A stretch of DNA of 64,000 bases from Ammoniphilus sp. YIM 78166 (lineage in GTDB: Bacteria; Bacillota; Bacilli; Aneurinibacillales; RAOX-1): positions 132,196 to 196,195 of the forward strand of contig NZ_SDLR01000006.1 of NCBI RefSeq assembly GCF_004522215.1, written 5' to 3'. Of this stretch, positions 8,223 through 16,694 are shown piece after piece. The notes under the pieces are model-generated. The model ran no database searches. It saw nothing but the letters and a program-made list of their open reading frames with translations, and had not been told where the DNA came from. Each line of letters opens with the position of its first letter. Within the stretch, counting starts at the first letter, position 1. A program made the translations under genes and the position numbers.

Positions 8223-9260
8223 CTATAGCATATTTTTTTCAATTAGATATTTACGTCGATAAACGTCCAGCAGAGCTGCAATAAGGATTAGGGATGCGGT
8301 CACAAATGTTTCCCATGCAGGAGGAACACCCAGCAAATTTACTGCATTTGCTACCAGCGAAATCAGAAAAGCCCCCAATACGGTTCCAGCAACATTACCT
8401 TGACCTCCAAATAAACTCGTTCCCCCAATAACAGTTGCCGTAATAACGGTCAATTCAATCCCTCTGCCGGCATTTGAACCCGCTGATTCCAATAGTGCGG
8501 TCATAAATATACCCGCAGTCGCTGCCATCAATCCTGAGATTATAAAAGAAAATATAATAATTAGTCTTGTGCGAATACCTGCAAGTCTTGCTGCATCTTC
8601 ATTACCGCCTGTAGCATAGACCGCTCTTCCAAATACCGTATATTTCAATATAATATGTGCCATTAATACTAGTACAGCCACAACAATGATCAAAATCGGA
8701 ATACCAAATAGCCTGTCATTAGCAAGAACCACGAAACTATACGGTACCGGTGTAATGTTGGAGCCATTGGTATACATGGTTACAATTCCCCTGGCCATGC
8801 CCATTGTAGCTAAAGTGACAATCAGAGGAGGAACATGAAATCTGGATGCCATGATCCCATTGAATAAACCAAATGCAGCACCGATTAAAAGTGAAATGAA
8901 AACTCCTAAAATGACAGGAACGTCATGATATACAATAGTTCCCAAACCTATTGCCGCCGAAACGGCCATCACCCCGCCTACAGATAAGTCGATGCCTCCT
9001 GTCAGCATGACAAAAGTAACTCCAACTGATAGCGTGATAAGAATAGCAGATTGAATTAGCAAATTAATCAGATTCGTTTTCGTTAAAAATACTGGAGACA
9101 AAAAACTAAGAATAACACAAAAAACGATGATGATGAAAAATAAACCCAGGCTGCCTATATACTGTTTGATCATTCGATGAACATAATTTTCATTATCTTC
9201 AATTGGTATAACATCTGGTTTTTGACTGCTATGGTCGTATTCAAGTTGTTGATATCGCAA
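8223..9260 (-). CDS. Sugar ABC transporter permease, second set (RbsC-like)
   Basis: A 345-residue BPD_transp_2 permease with VMLTGGIDLSVGGVMAVSA (about residue 85) and VIGGTSLFGGQGNVAGTVLG (about 280). It is paralogous to the permease at 5379-6431. A hydrophilic N-terminus of about 30 residues precedes the first membrane segment. The TTG start is supported by an AAGGGG site about 9 bp upstream. It forms a two-gene operon with the ATPase 9317-10795. No binding-protein gene is adjacent, so it may share the lipoprotein of operon 1 or use one encoded elsewhere. Confidence 0.88.
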   Translation of the reverse strand: MRYQQLEYDHSSQKPDVIPIEDNENYVHRMIKQYIGSLGLFFIIIVFCVILSFLSPVFLTKTNLINLLIQSAILITLSVGVTFVMLTGGIDLSVGGVMAVSAAIGLGTIVYHDVPVILGVFISLLIGAAFGLFNGIMASRFHVPPLIVTLATMGMARGIVTMYTNGSNITPVPYSFVVLANDRLFGIPILIIVVAVLVLMAHIILKYTVFGRAVYATGGNEDAARLAGIRTRLIIIFSFIISGLMAATAGIFMTALLESAGSNAGRGIELTVITATVIGGTSLFGGQGNVAGTVLGAFLISLVANAVNLLGVPPAWETFVTASLILIAALLDVYRRKYLIEKNML

Positions 9261-9316
9261 CCCTTAACACCCCTTTTCCCATGGCTTCTCTCCTTTAAAG
9301 ATTATTAAGCATTGCC

Positions 9317-10795
9317 TTAAGGCGCATTCATTAACTGGACAATCTTTTGTTCAGTCAGATTATGATTTGGCAAACTGCCAATCACGCATCCTTGATTCAT
9401 GACTAAAATGCGATGACACAAGCCTAATAACTCTTGTATATCTGAAGAGATGATGAGAACTCCTTTTCCTTGTTCAGCAAGCTCATGAATCTTAAGATAT
9501 AAATCGCTCCTGCTGGCAACATCAATTCCTTTAGTGGGCTCATCCAGCAAATAGATTGCGCTGTCTGCCATTAACCATCTGCCCAACATCACCTTTTGCT
9601 GATTACCGCCACTTAGATACTTGACCTTTTGGTCCACATGGCTCAATTTAATGTCTAAATCGATAACGTTCTGCAATGATTCATCCATTTCTTCGTTGAC
9701 TTTAACGAACTGCCATCGGTTTAATTTTTTCAAACTGGATATGGATAGATTGTTTCTTACGCTCATGTTCATCATCAAACCAGAAGTTAATCGGTTTTCA
9801 TTAACATATCCAAATCGTTCATTGACCGCCTGAATGGGATGATTAAAAACAACTTCCTGTTGTCTCCAAAAAATATTACCAGAATCTCTCTGCTTATGCC
9901 CAAAAATTGTCTTTGCCAGTTCCGATTTCCCAGATCCGGCCAATCCAGCAATACCAAGAATTTCCCCTTCATACAATGTGAAATTTACATTATTAAAAAG
10001 TGGCCTTTTTGTAAGATTTTCCACTTTCAACAATTCGTTTCTGCTAGATTTCAAAATAGGGGGAAAATATAATTTAGCGTCCCTACCGAACATCAGCTTG
10101 ACCATATCCTTTTCGGGCAAATTTTGGACATCGCTTGTGACAATATGTTTACCGTCCCGCAAAATCGTTACCCGGTCACAGATTTTTGAGATTTCATCTA
10201 GCCGATGAGAAATATAAATGATCCCTACTCCTTGACTTTTATACATGTTAATCAGTTTAAACAAATTAATTCTCTCATTTTCAGTTAAACCTGCCGTAGG
10301 CTCATCCATAATTAGGATTTTGGATTTCTGGCAAATAGACTTTGCAATCGAAATTAAATACTGCTCATGTTGAGAGGTATACCTTACAAGCTTGTTTGGG
10401 TTAATAGATACGCCCAGCAGTTTGAGAATTCTCTTTGCTTCCCAATTCATCTTCAAAGAATACACGAATATTTTTAGTAATCTTGGTTCCGTTCCCAAAA
10501 AAATATTTTCCGCGACACTCATGTCAGGTATTAAGCTTGGATTCTGGTGAATTACAGAAATCCCCAATTTCTTGGCATCTAAAGGCGAATGAATGGCAAC
10601 CTGACGATCATTTAAATAAAATTTCCCATTATCTGGTTCAAGCATGCCAGAAGCAATATGCACTAGGGTTGATTTCCCTGCTCCATTTCCGCCAATTAAA
10701 GCATGCACTTCCCCAGATTTCAGTTCAAAATTGACTTGATCTAATACTTTATTACCAAAAAATGATTTACTGATATTCTCCATTTTAAAAATCAT
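9317..10795 (-). CDS. Sugar ABC transporter ATP-binding protein, second set (RbsA-like)
   Basis: A tandem ATPase of about 492 residues. Domain 1 has GGNGAGKST and ILIMDEPTAGLT. Domain 2 has GLAGSGKSEL, LSGGNQQKVMLGRWL and IYLLDEPTKGID. The start MIFKMENIS at 10795 is chosen because GGGTGG lies 7 bp upstream. A longer TTG start at 10846 has no ribosome site and would add a non-conserved extension. It is divergent from the AraC gene. The 200-bp region between them holds the third direct-repeat site. Confidence 0.9.
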   Translation of the reverse strand: MIFKMENISKSFFGNKVLDQVNFELKSGEVHALIGGNGAGKSTLVHIASGMLEPDNGKFYLNDRQVAIHSPLDAKKLGISVIHQNPSLIPDMSVAENIFLGTEPRLLKIFVYSLKMNWEAKRILKLLGVSINPNKLVRYTSQHEQYLISIAKSICQKSKILIMDEPTAGLTENERINLFKLINMYKSQGVGIIYISHRLDEISKICDRVTILRDGKHIVTSDVQNLPEKDMVKLMFGRDAKLYFPPILKSSRNELLKVENLTKRPLFNNVNFTLYEGEILGIAGLAGSGKSELAKTIFGHKQRDSGNIFWRQQEVVFNHPIQAVNERFGYVNENRLTSGLMMNMSVRNNLSISSLKKLNRWQFVKVNEEMDESLQNVIDLDIKLSHVDQKVKYLSGGNQQKVMLGRWLMADSAIYLLDEPTKGIDVASRSDLYLKIHELAEQGKGVLIISSDIQELLGLCHRILVMNQGCVIGSLPNHNLTEQKIVQLMNAP

Positions 10796-10873
10796 GTTGG
10801 AACCACCCATTTTAATATGAGTTATTATATCCTTAAGTTTAATCAATAAATATAAAAAGTAAAATTATATTTA

Positions 10874-10901
10874 TTGTTAAAAAATTATGCATTCTTGCTA
10901 T
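10874..10901. promoter_or_regulatory. Putative AraC-family operator between divergent ABC operon 2 and araC gene
   Basis: TTG half-sites at 10874 and 10895 (period 21 bp) lie in a context (TTATGCATTCTTGCTATG) very close to the site at 16481-16508 (TTATGTATTTTGCTATT). It could act on the minus-strand ABC operon, on the AraC gene, or on both. Confidence 0.45.
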
Positions 10902-10916
10902 GTTTATAGTTTTCCC

Positions 10917-10944
10917 TTGAATTATTCTCATAATTTATTATATT
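10917..10944 (+). promoter_or_regulatory. Probable promoter of the AraC regulator
   Basis: TTGAAT (10917-10922), a 16-bp spacer and TATATT (10939-10944), about 48 bp upstream of the GTG start. Confidence 0.4.
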
Positions 10945-10991
10945 TAATACTAATGAACTATCTCAATTATTGATTGTGGAGGTATAGCAAT

Positions 10992-11807
10992 GTGCAACAA
11001 TTACCAATATTGTTAGATACTCCCCGATTAGAATCCATTATCGAATTAAATAACAATAACCAACAGACCAAAAATAAAACAATCCATAAACATGAAAGTA
11101 CAGAAATTTTTTTTATTCAAGAAGGAAAAGGTCAATTCCTAGTAGGCCAAGAAATTATTTCAGCGAAAAGAGGAGACCTGGTTCTGATTCATCCTTTTGT
11201 AGAGCATGAAACAATCTCATCAGTTAATGATTCTATTAAAGGTTTCTCACTCACCTTTACCCATTTACATATTTCAGAACTTCCTAAAGGCCATTTTAAC
11301 CTTGAATCTTCTCCTGTTCTACTTGGAGCTCAAACCAACCACATGGCGATCAGTAAATATTTGGAGGATATTCATACAGAACACCAGGATATGACATTTG
11401 GTTCACAAGAGATTATCAACTCTCTGTTAACTGCATTTATTATATTAATTCTCCGCTCCCTGAATGATAATACGAACAATCATTCGAACATATCAATATC
11501 AGAAAAAGCAATAAAATATATCTCCCAAAACTATAATAAAGATCTGTCACTAAGCGAGTTAGCCGATGTCATTTTTGTAAGCCCTTACCATTTAGCTCAC
11601 ACATTTAAAAATGAAATCGGTATTTCTCCAATACAGTATCTGATTCAATATCGCATAGATGAAGCCAAGAAAATGCTGCTGCACTCTAATCTATCAATAC
11701 AAGAAATCTCTTACAAAGTTGGTTATCACAATGCTACCTACTTTAATTTAATATTTAAAAAAACAACAGGGCTTTCACCTGGCAAATTCAGAAAAAACAA
11801 TAGATAA
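10992..11807 (+). CDS. AraC family transcriptional regulator
   Basis: About 271 residues. The N-terminal cupin sensor has HKHESTEIFFIQEGKG and RGDLVLIHPFVEHE. The C-terminal pair of helix-turn-helix motifs reads DLSLSELADVIFVSPYHLAH and LSIQEISYKVGYHNATYFNL, followed by the family end GLSPGKFRKNN. GTG at 10992 is preferred because GGAGG ends 9 bp before it. The upstream TTG 10974 precedes the ribosome site. It probably senses the imported sugar and activates the three promoters carrying the direct-repeat sites. That link is inference from shared spacing and proximity. Confidence 0.9.
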   Translation: MQQLPILLDTPRLESIIELNNNNQQTKNKTIHKHESTEIFFIQEGKGQFLVGQEIISAKRGDLVLIHPFVEHETISSVNDSIKGFSLTFTHLHISELPKGHFNLESSPVLLGAQTNHMAISKYLEDIHTEHQDMTFGSQEIINSLLTAFIILILRSLNDNTNNHSNISISEKAIKYISQNYNKDLSLSELADVIFVSPYHLAHTFKNEIGISPIQYLIQYRIDEAKKMLLHSNLSIQEISYKVGYHNATYFNLIFKKTTGLSPGKFRKNNR

Positions 11808-11874
11808 AATAGTTTTATGAATACATTTTACCAAAAAATCTTCTACTCGTTAATTCATAATATGGACACTAAAT

Positions 11875-11912
11875 AAGACCCGAGTTTCCTTAGCAGTGGA
11901 ATTTCGGGTCTT
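11875..11912 (+). terminator. Terminator after the AraC gene
   Basis: Perfect 9-bp arms AAGACCCGA / TCGGGTCTT with an inner pairing TTTCC/GGAA. It may work in both directions. Confidence 0.65.
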
Positions 11913-11925
11913 TAACTTGTCTTAT

Positions 11926-12056
11926 TTATCCCTTTACAAATACGGTTTTAATAGCAGTAAAAAATTCTTATTTGCTGGGTTAATGCTTGGATCCACTTAA
12001 TTTGTGGATGAACCAACCCATTGACCGTTAATAAAGTTTTGGTACGTCTTAACCAA
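11926..12056 (-). pseudogene. Aldehyde dehydrogenase scar (N-terminus joined to C-terminal tail)
   Basis: The minus strand reads VKTYQNFINGQWVGSSTN, a typical aldehyde dehydrogenase N-terminus, then a stop and VDPSINPANK. After a shift of frame comes EFFTAIKTVFVKG-stop, which looks like the C-terminal tail of the same family. About 430 central residues are missing. It follows the KdaD-like dehydratase on the same strand, where 2-oxoglutarate-semialdehyde dehydrogenase is expected in oxidative pentose/sugar-acid pathways. I infer an internal deletion that removed the last pathway enzyme. Confidence 0.6.
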
Positions 12057-12180
12057 AACATTTTTACAATATAAAACAATGTTCTGTATTAACGCTAGGA
12101 GATAGAATCCATTCAACTAATCCTGCATTTCTCAACTTGACTGAAGATCTACTGGCCCAGCCGTCCAACAGCGAAAAATA

Positions 12181-13080
12181 TTAAACTGCAACGGACTGAC
12201 TTACCTGGCTCTTAACCGGATTCTTCAGGATACCAATACCATTAATTTCTATTTCAATGAGATCGTTATTTTTTAAGGTGAACTCATTAGGAGGAACGAT
12301 GCACGTTCCTGTTAGCAATACCGTACCATCAAATATTTCATTATCCAGTACCAAGTAAGAAACAAGTTCTTTGAATTTACGCTTTAATTGATTTGTATTT
12401 GCTGTTCCCTCGACAACTCGCTTTCCATCGCGATAGATACGGCAAGTGATTTGGAAATCATAAGGATTCTCTACCGTTTCTGCCAAACGAATAGATGGTC
12501 CAATAGAGCAAGAACGTCTCCAAATTTTTGCTTGAGGTAAATAAAGCGGGTTTTCTCCTTCAATATCTCTGCAGCTCATATCGTTTCCTATTGTATAACC
12601 AACGATCTTCCCTGTTTTTGTAATAACCAAACCAAGTTCTGGTTCAGGTATCTGCCAGTTAGAATCACTTCTAATATAAAGATCCTGGTTCGTACCTACT
12701 GTACGAGCTGCAGTTGACTTAAAGAATATTTCCGGACGTACCGCATCATAAACTTTATCATAGAACGTGGTCGCATCTAACTTACCTGCTGTGGCTTCAT
12801 AGTTTCGTGCATCACGACTTCTTTCATAGGTTACTCCAGATGCCCAAACTTCAGGTGCTTCAATTGGAACAAGAAGCTGCAGCTCTTCGGCATTAACATC
12901 CAATGGATTCGAAACAGCGATAACCCCTTCGATAAAAGCACGCGGTGTCGTGTTTAGTTCTTCAGCTTGATTTACTAGCTCCATAAAATCTTGTTGAGGA
13001 AGTACATAAACTTTAGAGTCATCAGTTAGAGCAGCAAGGATAGGAATCAATTTTTCATTAAGAAAACGAATAATACGCAT
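12181..13080 (-). CDS. FAH-family hydrolase/dehydratase, 2-keto-3-deoxy sugar acid dehydratase-like (KdaD-like)
   Basis: A 299-residue protein with a C-terminal fumarylacetoacetase fold. It has VWASGVTYERSRDARN (about 79), RPEIFFKSTAARTVG, the acidic metal-site region IPEPELGLVI (about 149) and YTIGNDMSCRDIEGENPLYL. This arrangement matches 2-dehydro-3-deoxy-D-arabinonate dehydratases, which produce 2-oxoglutarate semialdehyde from keto-deoxy pentonates. An aldehyde dehydrogenase scar just downstream and sugar transporters nearby support this, but other FAH-family reactions remain possible. It has a strong GGGGAGG site and lies 56 bp after the IclR gene. Confidence 0.8.
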   Translation of the reverse strand: MRIIRFLNEKLIPILAALTDDSKVYVLPQQDFMELVNQAEELNTTPRAFIEGVIAVSNPLDVNAEELQLLVPIEAPEVWASGVTYERSRDARNYEATAGKLDATTFYDKVYDAVRPEIFFKSTAARTVGTNQDLYIRSDSNWQIPEPELGLVITKTGKIVGYTIGNDMSCRDIEGENPLYLPQAKIWRRSCSIGPSIRLAETVENPYDFQITCRIYRDGKRVVEGTANTNQLKRKFKELVSYLVLDNEIFDGTVLLTGTCIVPPNEFTLKNNDLIEIEINGIGILKNPVKSQVSQSVAV

Positions 13081-13136
13081 AGTAAACCTCCCCTTTCTTT
13101 CATATAAAACTAAGTTTTGTATAATAGATAGATTTA

Positions 13137-13904
13137 TTAGGATAGTCTAGAACCATACCCCATTTGTGCTGAGATTTGTTCGCCCGCTTTTATAAATAGT
13201 TTAAGAAGCTCATGCAATTTATGGTCATCCACCCGAGAAACAAGGGTTGACATACCAATTGCCGCGATAACTTCACCATTCCAATCTCTAATCGGTACAG
13301 CAATACAATAAATGCTAGGTTCATTTTCCTGGTTATCTATAGCATAACCCACTTCACAAACGTGATTTAATTCTTGTAAAAACTCTTCTTCACTCAAAAC
13401 AGTGTTCCCTGTCAATTTTTGATATACATACCCATCCAAAATTTTACTACGTTCCTCCGGTATACGAAAAGCAACCAAGACCTTCCCCGCAGCAGTGCAG
13501 TGTACTGGAAAACGGCTTCCAATACGCGAATACAACATAACCTCCATCGTTCCTTCCACTTGATCCATATATACAACCTCTTTACCGTCTAAAACAGCTA
13601 GGTGCGTTGTTTTACCAGACTTTCTAGATAATTCCACGAGATAACTCTTAGAAATCTTTTGAATATCCATCCCATGGATAACAAAATTCCCTCTTTCAAA
13701 CAATTTCAGGCCAAGCTTATATCTACCGTTTTTTGTATTCTGTTCAATATAGCCCCTCACTTGCAAAGTTTTCAATAGCGAATGCACCGTACTTTTATTC
13801 AAATTCATCCGTTGGCTGATATCTGTAATTTTCAGTTCTGTTTCATGTTCTTTAAACAAGTCTAAAATATCAAGTGCTCGCTCAACAGCTTGTATAATCG
13901 GCAT
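13137..13904 (-). CDS. IclR family transcriptional regulator
   Basis: 255 residues. An N-terminal winged helix (QAVERALDILDLFKEHETEL, MNLNKSTVHSLLKTL) is followed by the IclR effector domain (FPVHCTAAGKVLVAF near 125, IAVPIRDWNGEVIAAIGMS near 205). Its ATG follows AAAGGAGGCGGAAT. It is encoded upstream of, and probably co-transcribed with, the KdaD-like gene, so it most likely controls that gene in response to a sugar acid or keto acid. Confidence 0.9.
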   Translation of the reverse strand: MPIIQAVERALDILDLFKEHETELKITDISQRMNLNKSTVHSLLKTLQVRGYIEQNTKNGRYKLGLKLFERGNFVIHGMDIQKISKSYLVELSRKSGKTTHLAVLDGKEVVYMDQVEGTMEVMLYSRIGSRFPVHCTAAGKVLVAFRIPEERSKILDGYVYQKLTGNTVLSEEEFLQELNHVCEVGYAIDNQENEPSIYCIAVPIRDWNGEVIAAIGMSTLVSRVDDHKLHELLKLFIKAGEQISAQMGYGSRLS

Positions 13905-14160
13905 ATTCCGCCTCCTTTACCTATTGGACTTTTTAACCTAGTCCTAAACCAGGAGGAATCGTTCACACATGGCAACTACATTCATAATATGAAATATTTG
14001 AAAATTGAAAACTCCAGTGGGGAATTTGTATTGTAAGGAACCCTCTTATGAATGAGCTTTGAACCGCTATCTTCTCTCACTGTAGAAATATCCTTATATT
14101 AATAATTCATTTCCTAATCGGCATATCTGCATTTTATGCAATCGAACCATCTGTCAACGG

Positions 14161-14994
14161 TCATTCAGATACTCCATCAACGGAATCGGGCAAGCTGGCA
14201 CCGCCAAGCCAGGCGGATAGCGCAGCGACCAGTGGCGTGTGCTTATTAAACAGATTGGCAAGAACGCTCATGTGATGTGCGCCACGCACAACAACCATCG
14301 ATGCGTGGTCCCGCTGGGCTAACTTGCGCGACAGATCATGAAACACGGCTGTCTCCTTCTCACCGACGATGAGTGCTGTCGGCACGCGATGCGCTATATC
14401 ATGGATCGTCCAGGCAGAGATTTCGGCTTCGGTCAGTGCCAGTTCATCCTGCAGGAAAGACATGCTGACCAGGTTCAGATCGAACGCCCCGCTCACAGCA
14501 ACAACGGCAGCACAGTAATCAGCCACGTCACGCGATTGGATCGCGGCCAGTGCCAATTGTGCGCCTGCGGAATGACCAACGAGGCAGACCTTTGTTCGTT
14601 CTGGCAAGAGAGTCAAGAGGTGGACAATTGCCGTCCGCACATCGCTGACTACATCTGCCATTCGGACACCTGGCATCAGTCGGTACTCCACGTTCGCAAC
14701 CGTTGGGCCGAATGCCGTTAGGCCGGGCAGCACACAACGGTGATCCTCTGCTCGCAGCGCACGCCAGTACCCGCCATGCACAAAAACGGGGACTACAAGC
14801 CCTGAGTTGCTTATCTCCCCAACCTCCAGCCATTGGCGCGGATCGTCGCCATATACATGGCTAACTAATGGCGATCGCTCCGACACCGCCCGACTCCGAC
14901 TTTCCAGGCATTCGAGCCACACTCCAAAGTCCGGCAGAATTTTCGCCATCCGTAACTGGCCATCCCAGTAATCCCGGCTGTGCAGCACGTTCAT
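14161..14994 (-). CDS. Alpha/beta hydrolase (kynurenine formamidase-like)
   Basis: About 277 residues. The oxyanion motif HGGYWRAL, nucleophile elbow GHSAGAQLA and a late His in GAHHMSV are those of the HGG-type hydrolases such as arylformamidases and carboxylesterases. ATG 14994 is chosen because CAGGAGTGGGACG precedes it. A longer frame to 15150 would run into the amidohydrolase gene. Its start overlaps the stop of a 21-codon leader frame (ATGA). GC content is visibly above that of the ABC genes, as for its neighbour at 15093-16373, so the pair was probably acquired together. It would hydrolyse an ester or amide in the same pathway. Confidence 0.8.
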   Translation of the reverse strand: MNVLHSRDYWDGQLRMAKILPDFGVWLECLESRSRAVSERSPLVSHVYGDDPRQWLEVGEISNSGLVVPVFVHGGYWRALRAEDHRCVLPGLTAFGPTVANVEYRLMPGVRMADVVSDVRTAIVHLLTLLPERTKVCLVGHSAGAQLALAAIQSRDVADYCAAVVAVSGAFDLNLVSMSFLQDELALTEAEISAWTIHDIAHRVPTALIVGEKETAVFHDLSRKLAQRDHASMVVVRGAHHMSVLANLFNKHTPLVAALSAWLGGASLPDSVDGVSE

Positions 14995-15056
14995 CGTCCC
15001 ACTCCTGTTGGTAAAACCCGCCGCGGAGCGGCGGGAAATGCGATAAGTCTGTACAT
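14991..15056 (-). CDS. Possible leader peptide, 21 aa, with hairpin
   Basis: A strong GGGAGGAAACA site precedes ATG 15056. The frame MYRLIAFPAAPRRVLPTGVG ends at TGA overlapping the ATG of the hydrolase. Inside it, 15017-15035 forms an 8-bp GC stem (CCCGCCGC / GCGGCGGG, loop TCC) followed on the minus strand by TTTT, which resembles an attenuator. It may regulate the hydrolase by coupled translation or be a chance product of a fusion junction. Confidence 0.35.
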   Translation of the reverse strand: MYRLIAFPAAPRRVLPTGVGR

Positions 15057-15092
15057 TGTTTCCTCCCTGACATGTTTGATATCTCTTGATTA

Positions 15093-16373
15093 TTAAGCTA
15101 TGGAGATCAAGCCCTGACGTGTCTCTACGTTGTCGCGGGGGTCCTTCCATATCTTTCCGTCCTTCATGATCATGGCCAGGTTGCTGCGATCTTGGAGAAG
15201 TGATACATCCTTGGTGACATCCCCTCGAATAAGGAGCATATCAGCAAGAAACCCTTCCTTTATCTGTCCCAGTTCTTCTCCCATGCGCATAAGCTGTGCG
15301 CCAACGCTTGTAGCACACTTCAGCGCTTCGACCGGCGAATAACCAAAGTACCGAACGAAATGTTCAATGTCCTTGGCATTTTGCCCCATAGGCGTAATTG
15401 TAAAGCCGTAGTCACCACCTACCACGACTCTGATACCGCGCTTACGAATTTCATGATAAGTCTTACAGGTGGCTTCAAACTTACGAAACAGCCCCATGCT
15501 CTCAGCCACTTCTACCGGCATACCGCCCATAGTACTGTTGTGAACGAGACCAAAGGCTGGCCCTACAAAGACGCGATCCTTCACAGACTCAAGCATGTCG
15601 AGAGCTTCTTCATCGGCGAAATCACAGTGATAAATACAATCTACTCCGTGACGGACAGCCATCTTAACACTCTGCGAGGAACGGGCATGGGCTGCAACTA
15701 TTTTGCCGAAGCGATGACCGACTGAAACAAACGCAGCCAATTCCTCATCCTCGAGAGGCGTGATCTCTGCCCGGGCATGGCTGACGAATTCGTCACCCGA
15801 GATATTGATCTTTAGAACATCGACACCATCACGGATGCATTCCCTGGCCACGCGGCGAAATTCGTCCGCACCGTTTGCAACCATGCCAAAGCTCTCCTGA
15901 TAAATGTGCCTCTTGCGCTCGTCACCCAGACCTGCTGTGGTCGTAATCTCGGGGCTTCCAGCCAGCATCCGGGGTCCTTCGATTATGCCCGCATTGATTG
16001 CATTGCGGGCAGTGACGCCCAACATTGGCTTTGCCGAAGCGGCTTCAAAAATCGAGGTAAATCCATGACTGAGAAGCAGCTTCAGGTTCTGTGCTGTCAA
16101 CAGCATGTGCTCCTCTGGGCAAATCAAGCCCAGTTCTACATTCGTGCTGATACCGGTAAAACTTGGGTGGCAATGTCCCTCCACCATACCAGGCATCAAT
16201 GTCATGCCAGTTCCGTCTATGTGATCAGCGGGCAGATCGGAAGGCACTTCACTTCCGCGGATTACCGATTCGATTCGGTTGTCTTTAACGATGACGGTGG
16301 CAGGGTAGGACGCATCAGAAAGCCCGTCCCAGACTTTTGCTCCGGTAATGCAAATGTAGTTCATAGTATTCAT
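15093..16373 (-). CDS. Amidohydrolase family protein (imidazolonepropionase/prolidase-like)
   Basis: About 426 residues. It starts with the small beta-sandwich (ITGAKVWDGLSD), then MPGMVEGHCHPSF (HxH metal site, about 66), Lys in VDVLKINISGDEF (possible carboxylated bridge), His in IVAAHARSS and CIYHCDFAD, and Asp in VVVGGDYGF. The end GFLADMLLIRGD is typical of the superfamily. It hydrolyses a cyclic amide, dipeptide or related C-N bond in the cytoplasm. It starts at ATG 16373 or, with better spacing from GAGGAGG, ATG 16364. GC is higher than in the ABC operons. It is the first gene of an operon with the alpha/beta hydrolase and lies under the direct-repeat site 16481-16508. Confidence 0.85.
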   Translation of the reverse strand: MNTMNYICITGAKVWDGLSDASYPATVIVKDNRIESVIRGSEVPSDLPADHIDGTGMTLMPGMVEGHCHPSFTGISTNVELGLICPEEHMLLTAQNLKLLLSHGFTSIFEAASAKPMLGVTARNAINAGIIEGPRMLAGSPEITTTAGLGDERKRHIYQESFGMVANGADEFRRVARECIRDGVDVLKINISGDEFVSHARAEITPLEDEELAAFVSVGHRFGKIVAAHARSSQSVKMAVRHGVDCIYHCDFADEEALDMLESVKDRVFVGPAFGLVHNSTMGGMPVEVAESMGLFRKFEATCKTYHEIRKRGIRVVVGGDYGFTITPMGQNAKDIEHFVRYFGYSPVEALKCATSVGAQLMRMGEELGQIKEGFLADMLLIRGDVTKDVSLLQDRSNLAMIMKDGKIWKDPRDNVETRQGLISIA

Positions 16374-16480
16374 TCCTCCTCTATAATTTTTTTGTTAATC
16401 TATTCCAATCTACTGTAATAACCATTTGATTCTTCTATATATAAAATACCGCATTTCCTATTTAATAAAAATAAACAATA

Positions 16481-16508
16481 TTGCGATAATTATTATGTAT
16501 TTTGCTAT
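16481..16508 (-). promoter_or_regulatory. Putative AraC-family operator upstream of the amidohydrolase operon
   Basis: Minus-strand half-sites ATAGCAA and ATCGCAA have a 21-bp period (fwd TTGC at 16481 and 16502). The flanking TTGTTTATTTTTATTA is shared with the site upstream of 7919. The similarity spans about 45 bp, far more than expected by chance. Confidence 0.55.
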
Positions 16509-16559
16509 TCTTTTTTAGTTAGTTCAATAGCTATTAGATCTGTCTTCTCGATACTAAAA

Positions 16560-16582
16560 AAGAAGCACCTCCTGCGCTTCTT
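16560..16582 (-). terminator. Terminator hairpin
   Basis: AAGAAGC / GCTTCTT with a 9-nt loop, followed on the minus strand by TTTTTT. It lies downstream of the intron and transposase remnants. Confidence 0.6.
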
Positions 16583-16611
16583 AAAATCGGAATAAATCCG
16601 TTAATGAACTG

Positions 16612-16672
16612 CGGTCGAGTAGAGGCAAGCCTCTCGACTTGCTCCCCCTCTCAGAACCGTACGTGAGTCTGT
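16612..16672 (-). mobile_element. Group II intron 3'-end remnant (part of domain V and domain VI)
   Basis: On the minus strand GACTCACGTACGGTTCTGAG matches the 3' strand of a bacterial group II intron domain V. It is followed by GGGGGAGCAAG and a hairpin GTCGAG...CTCGACC with an unpaired A 8 nt from the end, as expected for domain VI and its branch point. The 5' strand of domain V (GAGCCGTA) and the reverse transcriptase are absent, so only a scar remains. Confidence 0.5.
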
Positions 16673-16694
16673 CTAACAATTAGTTTGAAAATCA

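Noticed and set aside
13905..14160. Short plus-strand frame after AGGAGGAATCG near 13968
   Set aside because: It stops after seven codons. No continuation in other frames looks protein-like.
14995..15150. 52-residue N-terminal extension of the alpha/beta hydrolase
   Set aside because: It overlaps the amidohydrolase end and the leader frame. A proper ribosome site precedes ATG 14994.
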